NCBI GenBank assembly: GCA_910579055.1
Contig: CAJTSU010000011.1
Coordinates: 7,864-42,969, forward strand
Reading direction: 5' to 3'
Length of the DNA stretch: 35,106 nt
Source: an uncultured Mailhella sp.
GTDB taxonomy: Bacteria; Desulfobacterota; Desulfovibrionia; Desulfovibrionales; Desulfovibrionaceae
In this document: positions 8,300 to 16,416 of the stretch, piece after piece
How positions within the stretch are numbered: position 1 is the stretch's first letter
Layout: each line of letters opens with the position of its first letter
Notes under the pieces: generated by a model
The model's database searches: none
The model's input: the letters and a program-made list of their open reading frames with translations, nothing else
Told to the model about the DNA's origin: nothing
Translations under genes and position numbers: made by a program

Positions 8300-9715
8300 A
8301 TGAAGCGTCTCGGTTCATTCCTGGCATTATTAGGGCTCATGATGGCTTTTTGTACGCCGGCATTCGCGTACCAAGCGTTTAAGGGACCGTTGGGAGTTTT
8401 GCAAAATAAGCTGGATGCAACTGAAGGTTATATTTTAATTGCTCCTCAAAATTGTAAAAAAACATATTTAATGGATAAAAACGGCAATGTTGTCCATGAA
8501 TGGACCAGCAAATACGATGCTTTTTACGCGGAAATGCTGCCGAACGGGAATATGGTCAGGCATTCAAGACTTCCTGAAGCCGGCCCGAACTTTGGAGGGG
8601 CCGCTGGGCTTATTGAAGAATTCAATTGGGAGGGCGATGTTGTCTGGTCCTATCAGGTTTATGAGGAAGGTGTCAAAGTAGGCCATCATACCTTTGAAGT
8701 GATGCCCAACGGCAATTACATGATATTGGCGTGGGAATACAAAAGCTATGAAGAAGCCCTGGCCAAAGGCCTGGATCCGAATTTGGGAGGCCGTTGTCTG
8801 TTCAAAGAAGGATTTCCCAATGGCAAATCTGTAATCAAGGGTATTTGGCCGGACTATATCATGGAGGTAAACCATGATAAGGAAATCGTCTGGGAATGGC
8901 ATGTATGGGATCATATCGGAACAGGATACAACGAAATCAATATCAACAAGTTCAACCCTCCCGAACACAACCGGAAATATGCCGGCCCTGACTGGACTCA
9001 CTTTAACGGCGTATCCTATAACCCCAAAACCAACAAGGTAGCTGTCACCTCACGCAATCTGTCCGAAGTATATGTGATTGACTATACTACCGGCAAACTG
9101 GAATATCGCTGGGGTAATCCCTTTAACTACGATAAGGGCAGAAGACCCGCCAATCAGGGAGATAACGGCAACCAGACCCTGTTTGGCCCCCATGCTCCCG
9201 ACTGGACGGCGGAAGGCAACATCACCATCCTGGATAACGGCAATCAGCGTCCCCGATCCATAGGAACCGGTTTTGTCGAACTGGACTACAAGAATGACAG
9301 AGTCGTATTCAAATGGTATGCGGACAAATTGCGCACCATGGACAGAGCGGCCTCCACATCCAACTTTTATTCCGCCTATCAGTCTGGCGTGAACAAAATG
9401 CCCAATGGCAATTACCTGGTAACCGCTACAAATGGTGCCCATATCCTGGAAATATCCGGCAAGGATGGCAGCCTGTTGTGGGAATTTGTGTCCCCCTGGT
9501 CCAAAGATCGGATCTATAAGACCTCCAGCGGACATGGTCAGAATGGCGCGGGTATCCACCGTGCCATGTTCTACGCTCCGGATTATGCCGGTTTTAAAGG
9601 AAAAGATCTTTCCTCCATACTGTACAGCGTACCGAACTGGGTGGTTCTTCTGAATCAAAATCCTGTTCCGAGACGTTGGGTACCGTTGACTCCGTTGCTG
9701 CCGGGCCGCTACTAG
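8300..9715 (+). CDS. Aryl-sulfate sulfotransferase family protein (ASST copy 6, AT-rich)
   Basis: 471 aa, signal peptide cleaved after AFA (residue 23), mature start YQAFKGPLGVL. The putative catalytic set is present: HH 129-130, DWTHFN with H234/N236, SRN with R252, GPHAP with H298. The conserved WEWHVWDHIG segment precedes them. The first third in particular uses many A/T-ending codons (TTTTAATTGC, AAACATATTTAATGG), unlike copies 5 and 8, which are GC-rich. An IS630 transposase fragment lies about 120 bp upstream. Together these suggest acquisition or recombination rather than simple local duplication. GTGGAGGTTA precedes the start. It ends with a short PxxPLLPGRY tail. Only 66 bp separates it from copy 7. 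Confidence 0.92.
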   Translation: MKRLGSFLALLGLMMAFCTPAFAYQAFKGPLGVLQNKLDATEGYILIAPQNCKKTYLMDKNGNVVHEWTSKYDAFYAEMLPNGNMVRHSRLPEAGPNFGGAAGLIEEFNWEGDVVWSYQVYEEGVKVGHHTFEVMPNGNYMILAWEYKSYEEALAKGLDPNLGGRCLFKEGFPNGKSVIKGIWPDYIMEVNHDKEIVWEWHVWDHIGTGYNEININKFNPPEHNRKYAGPDWTHFNGVSYNPKTNKVAVTSRNLSEVYVIDYTTGKLEYRWGNPFNYDKGRRPANQGDNGNQTLFGPHAPDWTAEGNITILDNGNQRPRSIGTGFVELDYKNDRVVFKWYADKLRTMDRAASTSNFYSAYQSGVNKMPNGNYLVTATNGAHILEISGKDGSLLWEFVSPWSKDRIYKTSSGHGQNGAGIHRAMFYAPDYAGFKGKDLSSILYSVPNWVVLLNQNPVPRRWVPLTPLLPGRY

Positions 9716-9781
9716 ACTGTAAAAACTGTATTGCATACCTGACTGATGATGAACACAAGCGAAACCTGTAGAGGGTAATAT

Positions 9782-11152
9782 ATGAATCGCATCCGTTCAC
9801 TGCTTCTGGCAACAGGCTTTGTAATTGCTCTGATTACTCCCGCTGGGGCTTACGAAGCCTTTAAAGGCTTCCTGGGGGTGCTTCAGAGCGAACCGGAATC
9901 CACACCGGGTTATGTGCTGGTTTGTCATGCGGAAAACAAGTCGACATATCTTATGGATAAACAAGGGAATGTCGTACATTCGTGGAACAGCGAGTGGCTG
10001 GGCTTTTCCGCTGAGCTGCTGCCTAACGGCAACTTGGTTCGCTCCGCCCGCCTGCCGACTCAGAAAGATTTCAACCTGTTCGGGGGATCCAGCGGGCGAC
10101 TTGAGGAGTTTGACTGGGACGGCAACCTCGTCTGGTCGCATGATATTTACGAGCCTGGCAAGGAAATGAGCCATCATACCTTTGAAGTAATGCCCAACGG
10201 CAACTATATGATCCTGGTCTGGGAGCATCATACGTATGAAGAGGCTCTCGCGAAGGGTCTGGATGTTAACAACCCTGACCGTAACATTCCAGGCATTATC
10301 AAGAACGGAATCTGGTGTGACATGATCCGTGAAGTGGATCGTAATCATAATACGGTATGGGAGTTCCGGATTTGGGATCATACTTCCGACAAGGATAACT
10401 ATAACGGCTGGAACATCAACAGGTTTCTTCCCATTACGGCTTCCATGGGGGAAGCCGGCCCGGACTGGACCCACTGTAACGGTGTGGCCTATAACCCCCG
10501 CACCAATCAGGTAACATTTACTTCCCGCGCGCTGGGGGAAGTTTATGTTGTCGATTATGCTACCCGAAAACTGGTGTACCGCTGGGGCAATCCCTACAAC
10601 TTTGGCGGCGGAGAGCTGGGCGGCCAAAGTTACGGCAATGATAACGATCAGAGACTGTTCGGTCCTCACGCCCCTGACTGGACCGGGGAAAACACTATCA
10701 CCGTATTGCACAATGCCACCAATCGCCCTACCGGGCCTGCCACAGGTTTTTATGAAATTGATCCGGTCACCGATAAGGTTGTTTTTGCCTGGGGCTCCAA
10801 TAATGTCGGCGTACAAAAGGGCACTTACTACAGCTCGCATCAGAGTGGCGTAAACAAAATGCCCAATGGCCATTATCTGCTGACCCTGACCACCGGAAGC
10901 TCTGTCATCGAAATCGCTCCGGACAAGAGCATCGTGTGGGAATTTGTCAATCCGGTATATAATGATACGGTCTACTATACTTCCAGTGATCATGGCTCTG
11001 TAGATGCCGGCCAGGGATTGCACAAGGCTATGTTTTATCCGCCTGATTTTTCAGGCTTTAAGGGAAAAGACCTGTCCACGGTGGAATATAAGCTGCCCAA
11101 CTGGGTAGAACTTCTCAGAGAGAACCCCGTGGAAAAAACTCCGGCCAAGTAA
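9782..11152 (+). CDS. Aryl-sulfate sulfotransferase family protein (ASST copy 7)
   Basis: 456 aa, the shortest complete copy; signal peptide cleaved after AGA (residue 23), mature start YEAFKGFLGVL. Putative catalytic motifs are HH 131-132, DWTHCN with H231/N233 (Cys replaces the usual Phe or Ile between them), SRA with R249 (Ala where all others have Asn), and GPHAP with H296. The region between the WD repeat and DWTH is rebuilt (DKDNYNGWNINRFLPITASM) compared with the DINKF form of its paralogues, so substrate choice may differ. Composition is moderately AT-rich, like copy 6, with which it shares a short gap; the two are probably one transcription unit. AGAGGGTAATAT precedes the start. Confidence 0.92.
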   Translation: MNRIRSLLLATGFVIALITPAGAYEAFKGFLGVLQSEPESTPGYVLVCHAENKSTYLMDKQGNVVHSWNSEWLGFSAELLPNGNLVRSARLPTQKDFNLFGGSSGRLEEFDWDGNLVWSHDIYEPGKEMSHHTFEVMPNGNYMILVWEHHTYEEALAKGLDVNNPDRNIPGIIKNGIWCDMIREVDRNHNTVWEFRIWDHTSDKDNYNGWNINRFLPITASMGEAGPDWTHCNGVAYNPRTNQVTFTSRALGEVYVVDYATRKLVYRWGNPYNFGGGELGGQSYGNDNDQRLFGPHAPDWTGENTITVLHNATNRPTGPATGFYEIDPVTDKVVFAWGSNNVGVQKGTYYSSHQSGVNKMPNGHYLLTLTTGSSVIEIAPDKSIVWEFVNPVYNDTVYYTSSDHGSVDAGQGLHKAMFYPPDFSGFKGKDLSTVEYKLPNWVELLRENPVEKTPAK

Positions 11153-11163
11153 CAATGGAATGT

Positions 11164-11189
11164 TCCCCCGGCCCTGATGTGCCGGGGGA
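11164..11189 (+). terminator. 9-bp hairpin after ASST copy 7
   Basis: TCCCCCGGC (11164-11172) pairs with GCCGGGGGA (11181-11189). It sits 12 bp after the stop codon. No T-run follows, so it could equally be an mRNA 3'-end stabiliser. Confidence 0.4.
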
Positions 11190-11361
11190 CCCCTGACATA
11201 AGGATGGGGCGTTATTTTCGCACTGCCATACGCTTGCTTGTGCGGAACTCGGTTGAGGGGCGACCCGGGATCGATAGAATTTCCTCCGGCGGCTGCGCAG
11301 GGAGAGGGAATGTGGGCATTCCCCGCGCCGATCGCTTACGATATGCAACACGAGGGAGAAT

Positions 11362-12768
11362 ATGAAACGTTTAACCGGAATTGTGGCGGCGGGCATCGCC
11401 GCGCTGGCTCTGGCCGGAAGCGCGCAGGCGTATGAGGCGTTCAAGGGGCCGCTGGGGCTGCTGCACAAGGCACCAGGCACGTTTGACGGCTATACTCTGG
11501 TAGCGCCGCAGCAGGCCAACATCACCTATCTGATGGACATGGACGGCAACGTGGTCAACGAGTGGAAAAGCGACTACGGCTGCTTTTATGCGGAACTGAT
11601 GCCCAACGGCAACCTGATCCGTCATTCTTCGCTGCCCGGCGTGCAGCCTTCCTTCGGCGGGCAGGCCGGACTGTTCGAGGAGTTCGACTGGAACGGGAAA
11701 AAGGTATGGGAATACAAATGCTATATTCCCAATGAGGAAGTTTCCCACCATACCTTTGAAGTGATGCCCAACGGCAATCTGCTGATTCTGGTCTGGAAAA
11801 AGTATGCGTATGAGGATGCTCTGGCCAAGGGCCTGACACCGGACGCGCCCGGACGCTATCTGTTCAGGGAGGGGCTGAAGGACGGCAAGCAGATTATTGA
11901 GGGCATCTGGCCCGACGTGGTGCGGGAAATCGAACACGGCACCGGCAAGGTGGTTTGGGAATGGGCCGTGTGGGATCACATCGGCACCGGGCCGGATCAG
12001 ATTGATATCAACAAGTTTGTGCCCCGTATCCGCAATGCCTGGGCCGGGCCGGACTGGACGCATTTCAACGGTGTGGCCTATAATCCCGCGACAAACGAAA
12101 TCGCCATTACTTCCCGCAACCTGGCGGAAGTGTATCTCATCGACTACAAGAGTGACAAGGGCATCAAGTATCGCTGGGGCAACCCGGCCAACTACGGCAA
12201 GGGCGCTGCGCCGGCGGGTTATGGCGATGACGGGGATCAGAAACTGTTCGGCCCGCATGCCCCGGACTGGACGGCTGAAGGCACTCTTTCCATTATGGAC
12301 AACGGTCACACCCGTCCTTCCGGCAACTACACCCGCGCGGTGGAGCTTGACCCGAAGAAGAACGCGGTAGTGTGGCAGTGGAAGGCGTCCGATGTCCAGA
12401 CCTGGAACTGGAACTTCTACTCTCAGACCCAGAGCGGCGCGCAGAAGCTGCCCAACGGCAACTGGCTGATCACCGCCACGAATACCGGCGGGCATACCAT
12501 TGAAGTGATGCCCGACAAGCGCATCGTGTGGGAATTCATCAACCCCATGGGCAAGGGCGACAAGGTGTATGCCGCGTCCAACGCCTATGGTGACATGGCG
12601 CCGCAGCTTGCCGTGCACAAGGCCCTGCGTTACGCCAAGGATGATCCGCGCTTCAAGGGCAAAGACATGAGCGTGAAGCATCCGCTGATGCCCGAAGGCA
12701 CCCCCAACTGGCTCAAGCTGCTTGACGGCAATAATGTGCCGCCCAGATTCAACCCTGATAAAAAGTAG
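11362..12768 (+). CDS. Aryl-sulfate sulfotransferase family protein (ASST copy 8)
   Basis: 468 aa, signal peptide cleaved after AQA (residue 23), mature start YEAFKGPLGLL. Putative catalytic motifs are HH 129-130, DWTHFN with H234/N236, SRN with R252, GPHAP with H299. The propeller repeats LMPNGNLI, VMPNGNLLIL and LPNGNWLIT each precede a VWEW/VWEF-type strand. It is GC-rich again, like copy 5, with shared stretches such as ELDPKKNAVVWQW, which groups the two despite copies 6-7 lying between them. CGAGGGAGAAT precedes the start. It is the last member of the array; a repeat block and a terminator follow. Confidence 0.92.
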   Translation: MKRLTGIVAAGIAALALAGSAQAYEAFKGPLGLLHKAPGTFDGYTLVAPQQANITYLMDMDGNVVNEWKSDYGCFYAELMPNGNLIRHSSLPGVQPSFGGQAGLFEEFDWNGKKVWEYKCYIPNEEVSHHTFEVMPNGNLLILVWKKYAYEDALAKGLTPDAPGRYLFREGLKDGKQIIEGIWPDVVREIEHGTGKVVWEWAVWDHIGTGPDQIDINKFVPRIRNAWAGPDWTHFNGVAYNPATNEIAITSRNLAEVYLIDYKSDKGIKYRWGNPANYGKGAAPAGYGDDGDQKLFGPHAPDWTAEGTLSIMDNGHTRPSGNYTRAVELDPKKNAVVWQWKASDVQTWNWNFYSQTQSGAQKLPNGNWLITATNTGGHTIEVMPDKRIVWEFINPMGKGDKVYAASNAYGDMAPQLAVHKALRYAKDDPRFKGKDMSVKHPLMPEGTPNWLKLLDGNNVPPRFNPDKK

Positions 12769-12789
12769 GTTCTGTAGTAGAATACCTTA

Positions 12790-12895
12790 ACCGCCGGAGG
12801 CGCGAGCGAGCCGGCCGTGGGTTCATGCTGTCTTTCGCCTGTGTGGAACACGGGCCGCTTTGCGGCTTAGAGGGCGCAAACTCCGCAAAGCGGGG
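12790..12895. repeat. Composite dispersed repeat after ASST copy 8
   Basis: The left part (12790-12870) aligns with 6117-6135 and 6243-6320. The right part (12856-12893) contains the inverted pair CCGCTTTGCGG / CCGCAAAGCGG. Its reverse complement matches the start of the repeats at 18839 and 32357 (GCTTTGCGGAGTTTGCGCC). Two repeat families thus meet here. Confidence 0.65.
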
Positions 12896-12910
12896 GTTGT
12901 CATCAGTCGG

Positions 12911-12937
12911 AGCCGCCGGAGAAATCCGGCGGCTTTT
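12911..12937 (+). terminator. Intrinsic terminator between the ASST array and glmS
   Basis: AGCCGCCGGA (12911-12920) pairs perfectly with TCCGGCGGCT (12925-12934) around a GAAA tetraloop and is followed by TTTT. It closes the sulfotransferase array. Confidence 0.75.
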
Positions 12938-12961
12938 GTCATGTCTGCGGTATTAACCTGG

Positions 12962-12970
12962 TGTTATAAT
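12962..12970 (+). promoter_or_regulatory. Extended -10 promoter for glmS
   Basis: TGTTATAAT fits the extended -10 form TGnTATAAT with a perfect TATAAT. No good -35 is visible, as is usual for this class. It lies just after the terminator and about 107 bp ahead of glmS, which leaves a leader of roughly 100 bases. Confidence 0.55.
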
Positions 12971-13076
12971 GGAGCAAAATATTTTTGCACCGGGAGACGG
13001 CTTGCCCGGCGTCTGATTGACCGCTACTATGACGCCTTCGTTACGATAAACTGTTCTGACATGAGGTTTTCTGTAT

Positions 13077-14954
13077 ATGTGTGGAATCGTCGCTTACAGC
13101 GGGCATCGCCCCGCGGTTCCTCTTCTGATCGAGGGCTTGCACCGGCTGGAATACCGGGGGTATGATTCGTCCGGAGTAGCTTTCCTGCAGGCCGGAAAAC
13201 TCCATGTGGTCAAGGCGGCGGGCAAGCTGTCCGCCTTGGAAGTGAAGCTTGCGACTGAACCCAATGTACTTTCCACCTGCGGCATTGGGCATACTCGTTG
13301 GGCCACCCACGGCGCGCCGGTGGAACGCAACGCGCATCCGCAGATGGCGCAAGGCGGCACCCTCGCCCTTGTACATAACGGCATTATTGAAAATTTTCAG
13401 GAATTACGGGACGAACTGACGGCCTCCGGCTGTTCCTTTGTTTCGGATACCGATACGGAAGTGTTGGCCTGTCTCATTGAAGAGGAACGCAAGCGGGCCT
13501 CTTCAATGCTTGAGGCGTTTGCCCGCGCCCTGCGCCGCGCACGGGGTGCCTATGCCGTGGCCATGGTGTCAGCCGAAGAACCGGGGATGGTATACGGCGC
13601 TCGCCTGTCCGCGCCGCTGCTGATCGGCGTTGGCGCGGGGGAATGCTTTGTGGCGTCGGACATCCCCGCGTTCCTGGCGTACACGCGTGATGTTGTTTTT
13701 CCGGAAGACGGGGAAATCGTGCGCATCGGGCGGAAAAAGGCGCATGAGGGCGGCGCGGCCGATGCGCGCGCGTGGGAATTGTTCCGCCTTGACGACCTTG
13801 CTCCGGTCTGCCGGGAAGTGACGCGCATCGAATGGGATATGCAGGCAGCCTGCAAGGACGGATTCAAGCATTTCATGCTTAAGGAGATTATGGAGCAGCC
13901 TCGCGTCCTCGCCGACTGCATGGCCGGGCGCATAGCAGCTGATCCGGCCCGGGATGAATCCGAAGGCGTCCGGCTGCCCGAACTGGACGGGCTGGAAGTG
14001 CCGAAACGCCTGCGCATTGTGGCCTGTGGAACCTCATTCAACGCGGGATTGTGGGGCGCTCGTCTGCTGGAAAAATTCGGGGGCGTGCCCGTTACGGTAG
14101 AAATAGCTTCCGAATTTCGTTATCGCGATCCCTTGTTGGAAGAAGGCGAGGCGGTGCTGGCCATCAGCCAGTCCGGAGAAACGGCCGATACTCTGGCGGC
14201 GTTGCGCCTGGCCAGAGAAAAGGGGCATATCACATTGGGCCTGTGCAATGTCATGGGCTCTGCCGTCGCGCGTGAGGCCGATGCCGTGCTGTACACCCAG
14301 GCCGGGCCGGAAATCAGCGTGGCTTCCACCAAGGCCATGTGCAGCCAGATGGCGGTATTGTTGTTGCTTGCCCTGTATTGGGGAAAGCGCAAGGGAATGA
14401 AAGGCGATGCCGATCTGCTTGCCCGGTTGCGCGGTCTGCCCGAGTTGCTGAACAACGCCTTGCCTGCCATGCGTGAGACTGCCGCGCGTACGGCTCGCGC
14501 CTATGCGGGGGCGCGCAGCTTTTTCTTCCTCGGGCGTGGCCCGGCCTGTCCCTTGGCCCTGGAAGGCGCGCTCAAGCTCAAGGAGCTTTCCTACATTCAT
14601 GCGGAAGGCTATGCCGCGGGCGAGATGAAGCATGGGCCCATTGCGCTGGTGGACCCGGAATTTCCCACCTTCGCATTGGCGTTGCGGGATGAGTTTTTCT
14701 CCAAAATAGTATCCAATATCGAACAGGTGCAGGCCAGGCAGGGCAAGGTTATTGTGCTGACCCAGATGGATGCCGGAGGCGAGTGCGGCGATCTGCATGC
14801 GGATGTGCTCTGGATACTGCCTTCCTGCCGAGCCGAACTGGCATCGTTCCTCGCGCTGCCGGCATTGCAGCTGTTCAGTTACGAAGTGGCCGACTATCTG
14901 GGCAAGGATGTGGATCAGCCGCGCAATCTGGCCAAGAGTGTAACAGTGGAATGA
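13077..14954 (+). CDS. glmS: Glutamine--fructose-6-phosphate aminotransferase (isomerizing)
   Basis: 625 aa, slightly longer than the usual 609. It makes glucosamine-6-phosphate from fructose-6-phosphate and glutamine, the first committed step to UDP-GlcNAc for peptidoglycan and LPS. The start is fixed by MCGIVAYSG: Cys2 becomes the N-terminal nucleophile of the glutaminase domain. Next come RLEYRGYDSSGVA and GHTRWATHGAP of the same domain. Two SIS sugar-isomerase domains follow, with ACGTSFNAG and SQSGETADTLAA in the first and LGRGPACPLALEGALKLKE in the second. The C-terminus LAKSVTVE is typical. It starts after its own extended -10 promoter, and an HD-GYP gene follows 18 bp later. murA, which uses the downstream product, is also in the window but is not linked. 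Confidence 0.98.
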   Translation: MCGIVAYSGHRPAVPLLIEGLHRLEYRGYDSSGVAFLQAGKLHVVKAAGKLSALEVKLATEPNVLSTCGIGHTRWATHGAPVERNAHPQMAQGGTLALVHNGIIENFQELRDELTASGCSFVSDTDTEVLACLIEEERKRASSMLEAFARALRRARGAYAVAMVSAEEPGMVYGARLSAPLLIGVGAGECFVASDIPAFLAYTRDVVFPEDGEIVRIGRKKAHEGGAADARAWELFRLDDLAPVCREVTRIEWDMQAACKDGFKHFMLKEIMEQPRVLADCMAGRIAADPARDESEGVRLPELDGLEVPKRLRIVACGTSFNAGLWGARLLEKFGGVPVTVEIASEFRYRDPLLEEGEAVLAISQSGETADTLAALRLAREKGHITLGLCNVMGSAVAREADAVLYTQAGPEISVASTKAMCSQMAVLLLLALYWGKRKGMKGDADLLARLRGLPELLNNALPAMRETAARTARAYAGARSFFFLGRGPACPLALEGALKLKELSYIHAEGYAAGEMKHGPIALVDPEFPTFALALRDEFFSKIVSNIEQVQARQGKVIVLTQMDAGGECGDLHADVLWILPSCRAELASFLALPALQLFSYEVADYLGKDVDQPRNLAKSVTVE

Positions 14955-14972
14955 GACGCGGAGGGGCGGAGT

Positions 14973-16082
14973 ATGACGCGCTGGACTGAAGGCGGAATCG
15001 GAAAAAGGGAGCGGGACGGCTCCGTGTGCGACCGGGATATCCTCGCCCGCATTATCAACCCCCATGCGGATCGATATGTGGTTGAGTCCATTCCTGAAAG
15101 CTCGCTGCTTTCCGCCTCTCCTGCCCGTGAGAAGCCCCGGCTTTCCATGCGGGAGGAATTTGCCGCGGCGTGCGCGCTTTATTCCCGGGGCATGACGCTG
15201 GCGCATGAGCTGTTTGAGAAAAAGCTTGATCTTTTCCCCCGCGCGGAACTGGCGGCATGGGCTGTGGATACGATGGAGAGCCTGATGCGCAACAAGGCCG
15301 CCCTGCTCAGCTTGTGCAAGCTGCGCTGCGGCGGCGATTACCTGTGTTCCCACAGTGTGAATGCGGCTGTGCTGGGCGCGGCGTTTGCCATGCATCTTGG
15401 CGTGAACAGGGTGTTTCTTCCGGACTTTGTGACCGCGGGCTTTCTTCATGACGTGGGCAAACTGTTCGTGCCCGAGCATGTCCTGCGCTACCCGGGCCGG
15501 CTTTCCCCCTCGCAGATGGAAGAGATGCGGGCTCATGTGCTCAAGGGGCAGGAATTCCTGCGCATGTGGGATGGCGTTTCTCCCATTGTGCTGGATGGAG
15601 AACTGGATCATCATGAATGCCATGACGGTTCCGGCTACCCCTACGGCAAGTCGGAGAAAGAGATTTCCTTTACGGGGCGGCTACTGGCCGTGGTGGATAT
15701 GTATGACGCCATGTCCAGCAGCCGTGGCTACCGCAGTCAGGTGACGCCGTTCAGGGCGCTCGGCTTCATGTATAACAAAAGGGACAGTCGCTTTGCTCCC
15801 GGCTATCCGCAGGCCTTCATCAGGCTCATGGGCGTTTATCCGCCCGGCTCCTTTGTCCGCCTCTCCGACGGAAGTCTGGCCCTGGTGCTTGAGGCGGATG
15901 CCCATGCCGGGTTGCGGCCTCTGGTGATGCGTGTCCTGGATCGGGAAGGGCGATCCTGCGCTTCTGACGTCATCGCGCTCGGCGAGCGTGAGGATTTGAA
16001 CATCAGAGGAACACTCTGGAAATTGCCCGCCCGATTGCGTCAGGACGCAGAAAAGCGTATTTTTCGTATCAGGGAGGGATGA
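14973..16082 (+). CDS. HD-GYP domain protein, probable cyclic-di-GMP phosphodiesterase
   Basis: 369 aa. The HD-GYP domain covers about residues 120-270, with H127 (CSHSVN), H159-D160 in FLHDVGK, and the diagnostic HHECHDGSGYP at 213-223. This family hydrolyses c-di-GMP at a di- or tri-iron/manganese centre. There is no receiver, PAS or membrane segment. The N-terminal 110 residues are a helical region of unknown function, and the C-terminal 90 residues (GVYPPGSFVRLSDGSLALVL) resemble the small beta-rich extension common in stand-alone HD-GYP proteins. The start ATG follows GGAGGGGCGGAG. Being 18 bp after glmS, it is probably co-transcribed with it, which is unusual. Likely targets are motility or surface polysaccharide, given the flagellar and receptor genes nearby. 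Confidence 0.9.
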   Translation: MTRWTEGGIGKRERDGSVCDRDILARIINPHADRYVVESIPESSLLSASPAREKPRLSMREEFAAACALYSRGMTLAHELFEKKLDLFPRAELAAWAVDTMESLMRNKAALLSLCKLRCGGDYLCSHSVNAAVLGAAFAMHLGVNRVFLPDFVTAGFLHDVGKLFVPEHVLRYPGRLSPSQMEEMRAHVLKGQEFLRMWDGVSPIVLDGELDHHECHDGSGYPYGKSEKEISFTGRLLAVVDMYDAMSSSRGYRSQVTPFRALGFMYNKRDSRFAPGYPQAFIRLMGVYPPGSFVRLSDGSLALVLEADAHAGLRPLVMRVLDREGRSCASDVIALGEREDLNIRGTLWKLPARLRQDAEKRIFRIREG

Positions 16083-16416
16083 GTGCTCCGCAACATGAAA
16101 TATTTCGCTGTGACAGCCGTCAGGAGCAAGCCTGGAGCGGCCGAAGCCACGTTTTCGGCAAAGCGATGTTAATGAGCCTAGAGCATGTTCTTTTTGAAAA
16201 TGCTCCCGGAGTCGAGCGAAGTGAGACTCCGTCGCGACGCCGGAGTAGCCGCAATTCACTTGCGGCGTAAAGCTCCGGCGGAGGCGTGAAACCTGCGGGT
16301 CAGAACATAGGGTCTGGCTGGCAGATAGTTTCAATCGCAAAACACTCTAATATACGAAGTGTTCAATGTTGCAGTTAACCTGCTCTGACCTTGACCAAAC
16401 ACAGTGAGGACCTGCC
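16083..16416. repeat. 334-bp gene-free gap containing a structured repeat (16201-16311)
   Basis: CGGAGTC (16207-16213) pairs with GACTCCG (16225-16231). CGCCGGAG (16238-16245) pairs with CTCCGGCG (16273-16280), enclosing GCCGCAA/TTGCGGC (16248-16254 with 16260-16266). Positions 16283-16310 recur inverted at 35079-35106 with two mismatches. The core GCCGCAATTCACTTGCGGCG recurs at 29521 with one change. The remainder (16312-16416) holds only a weak inverted repeat AACACT/AGTGTT and the GAGG ribosome binding site of the next gene. Confidence 0.65.

Noticed and set aside
14034..15623. 529-codon open frame opposite glmS and the HD-GYP gene
   Set aside because: Overlaps two clearly recognised genes and shows no family signature of its own.
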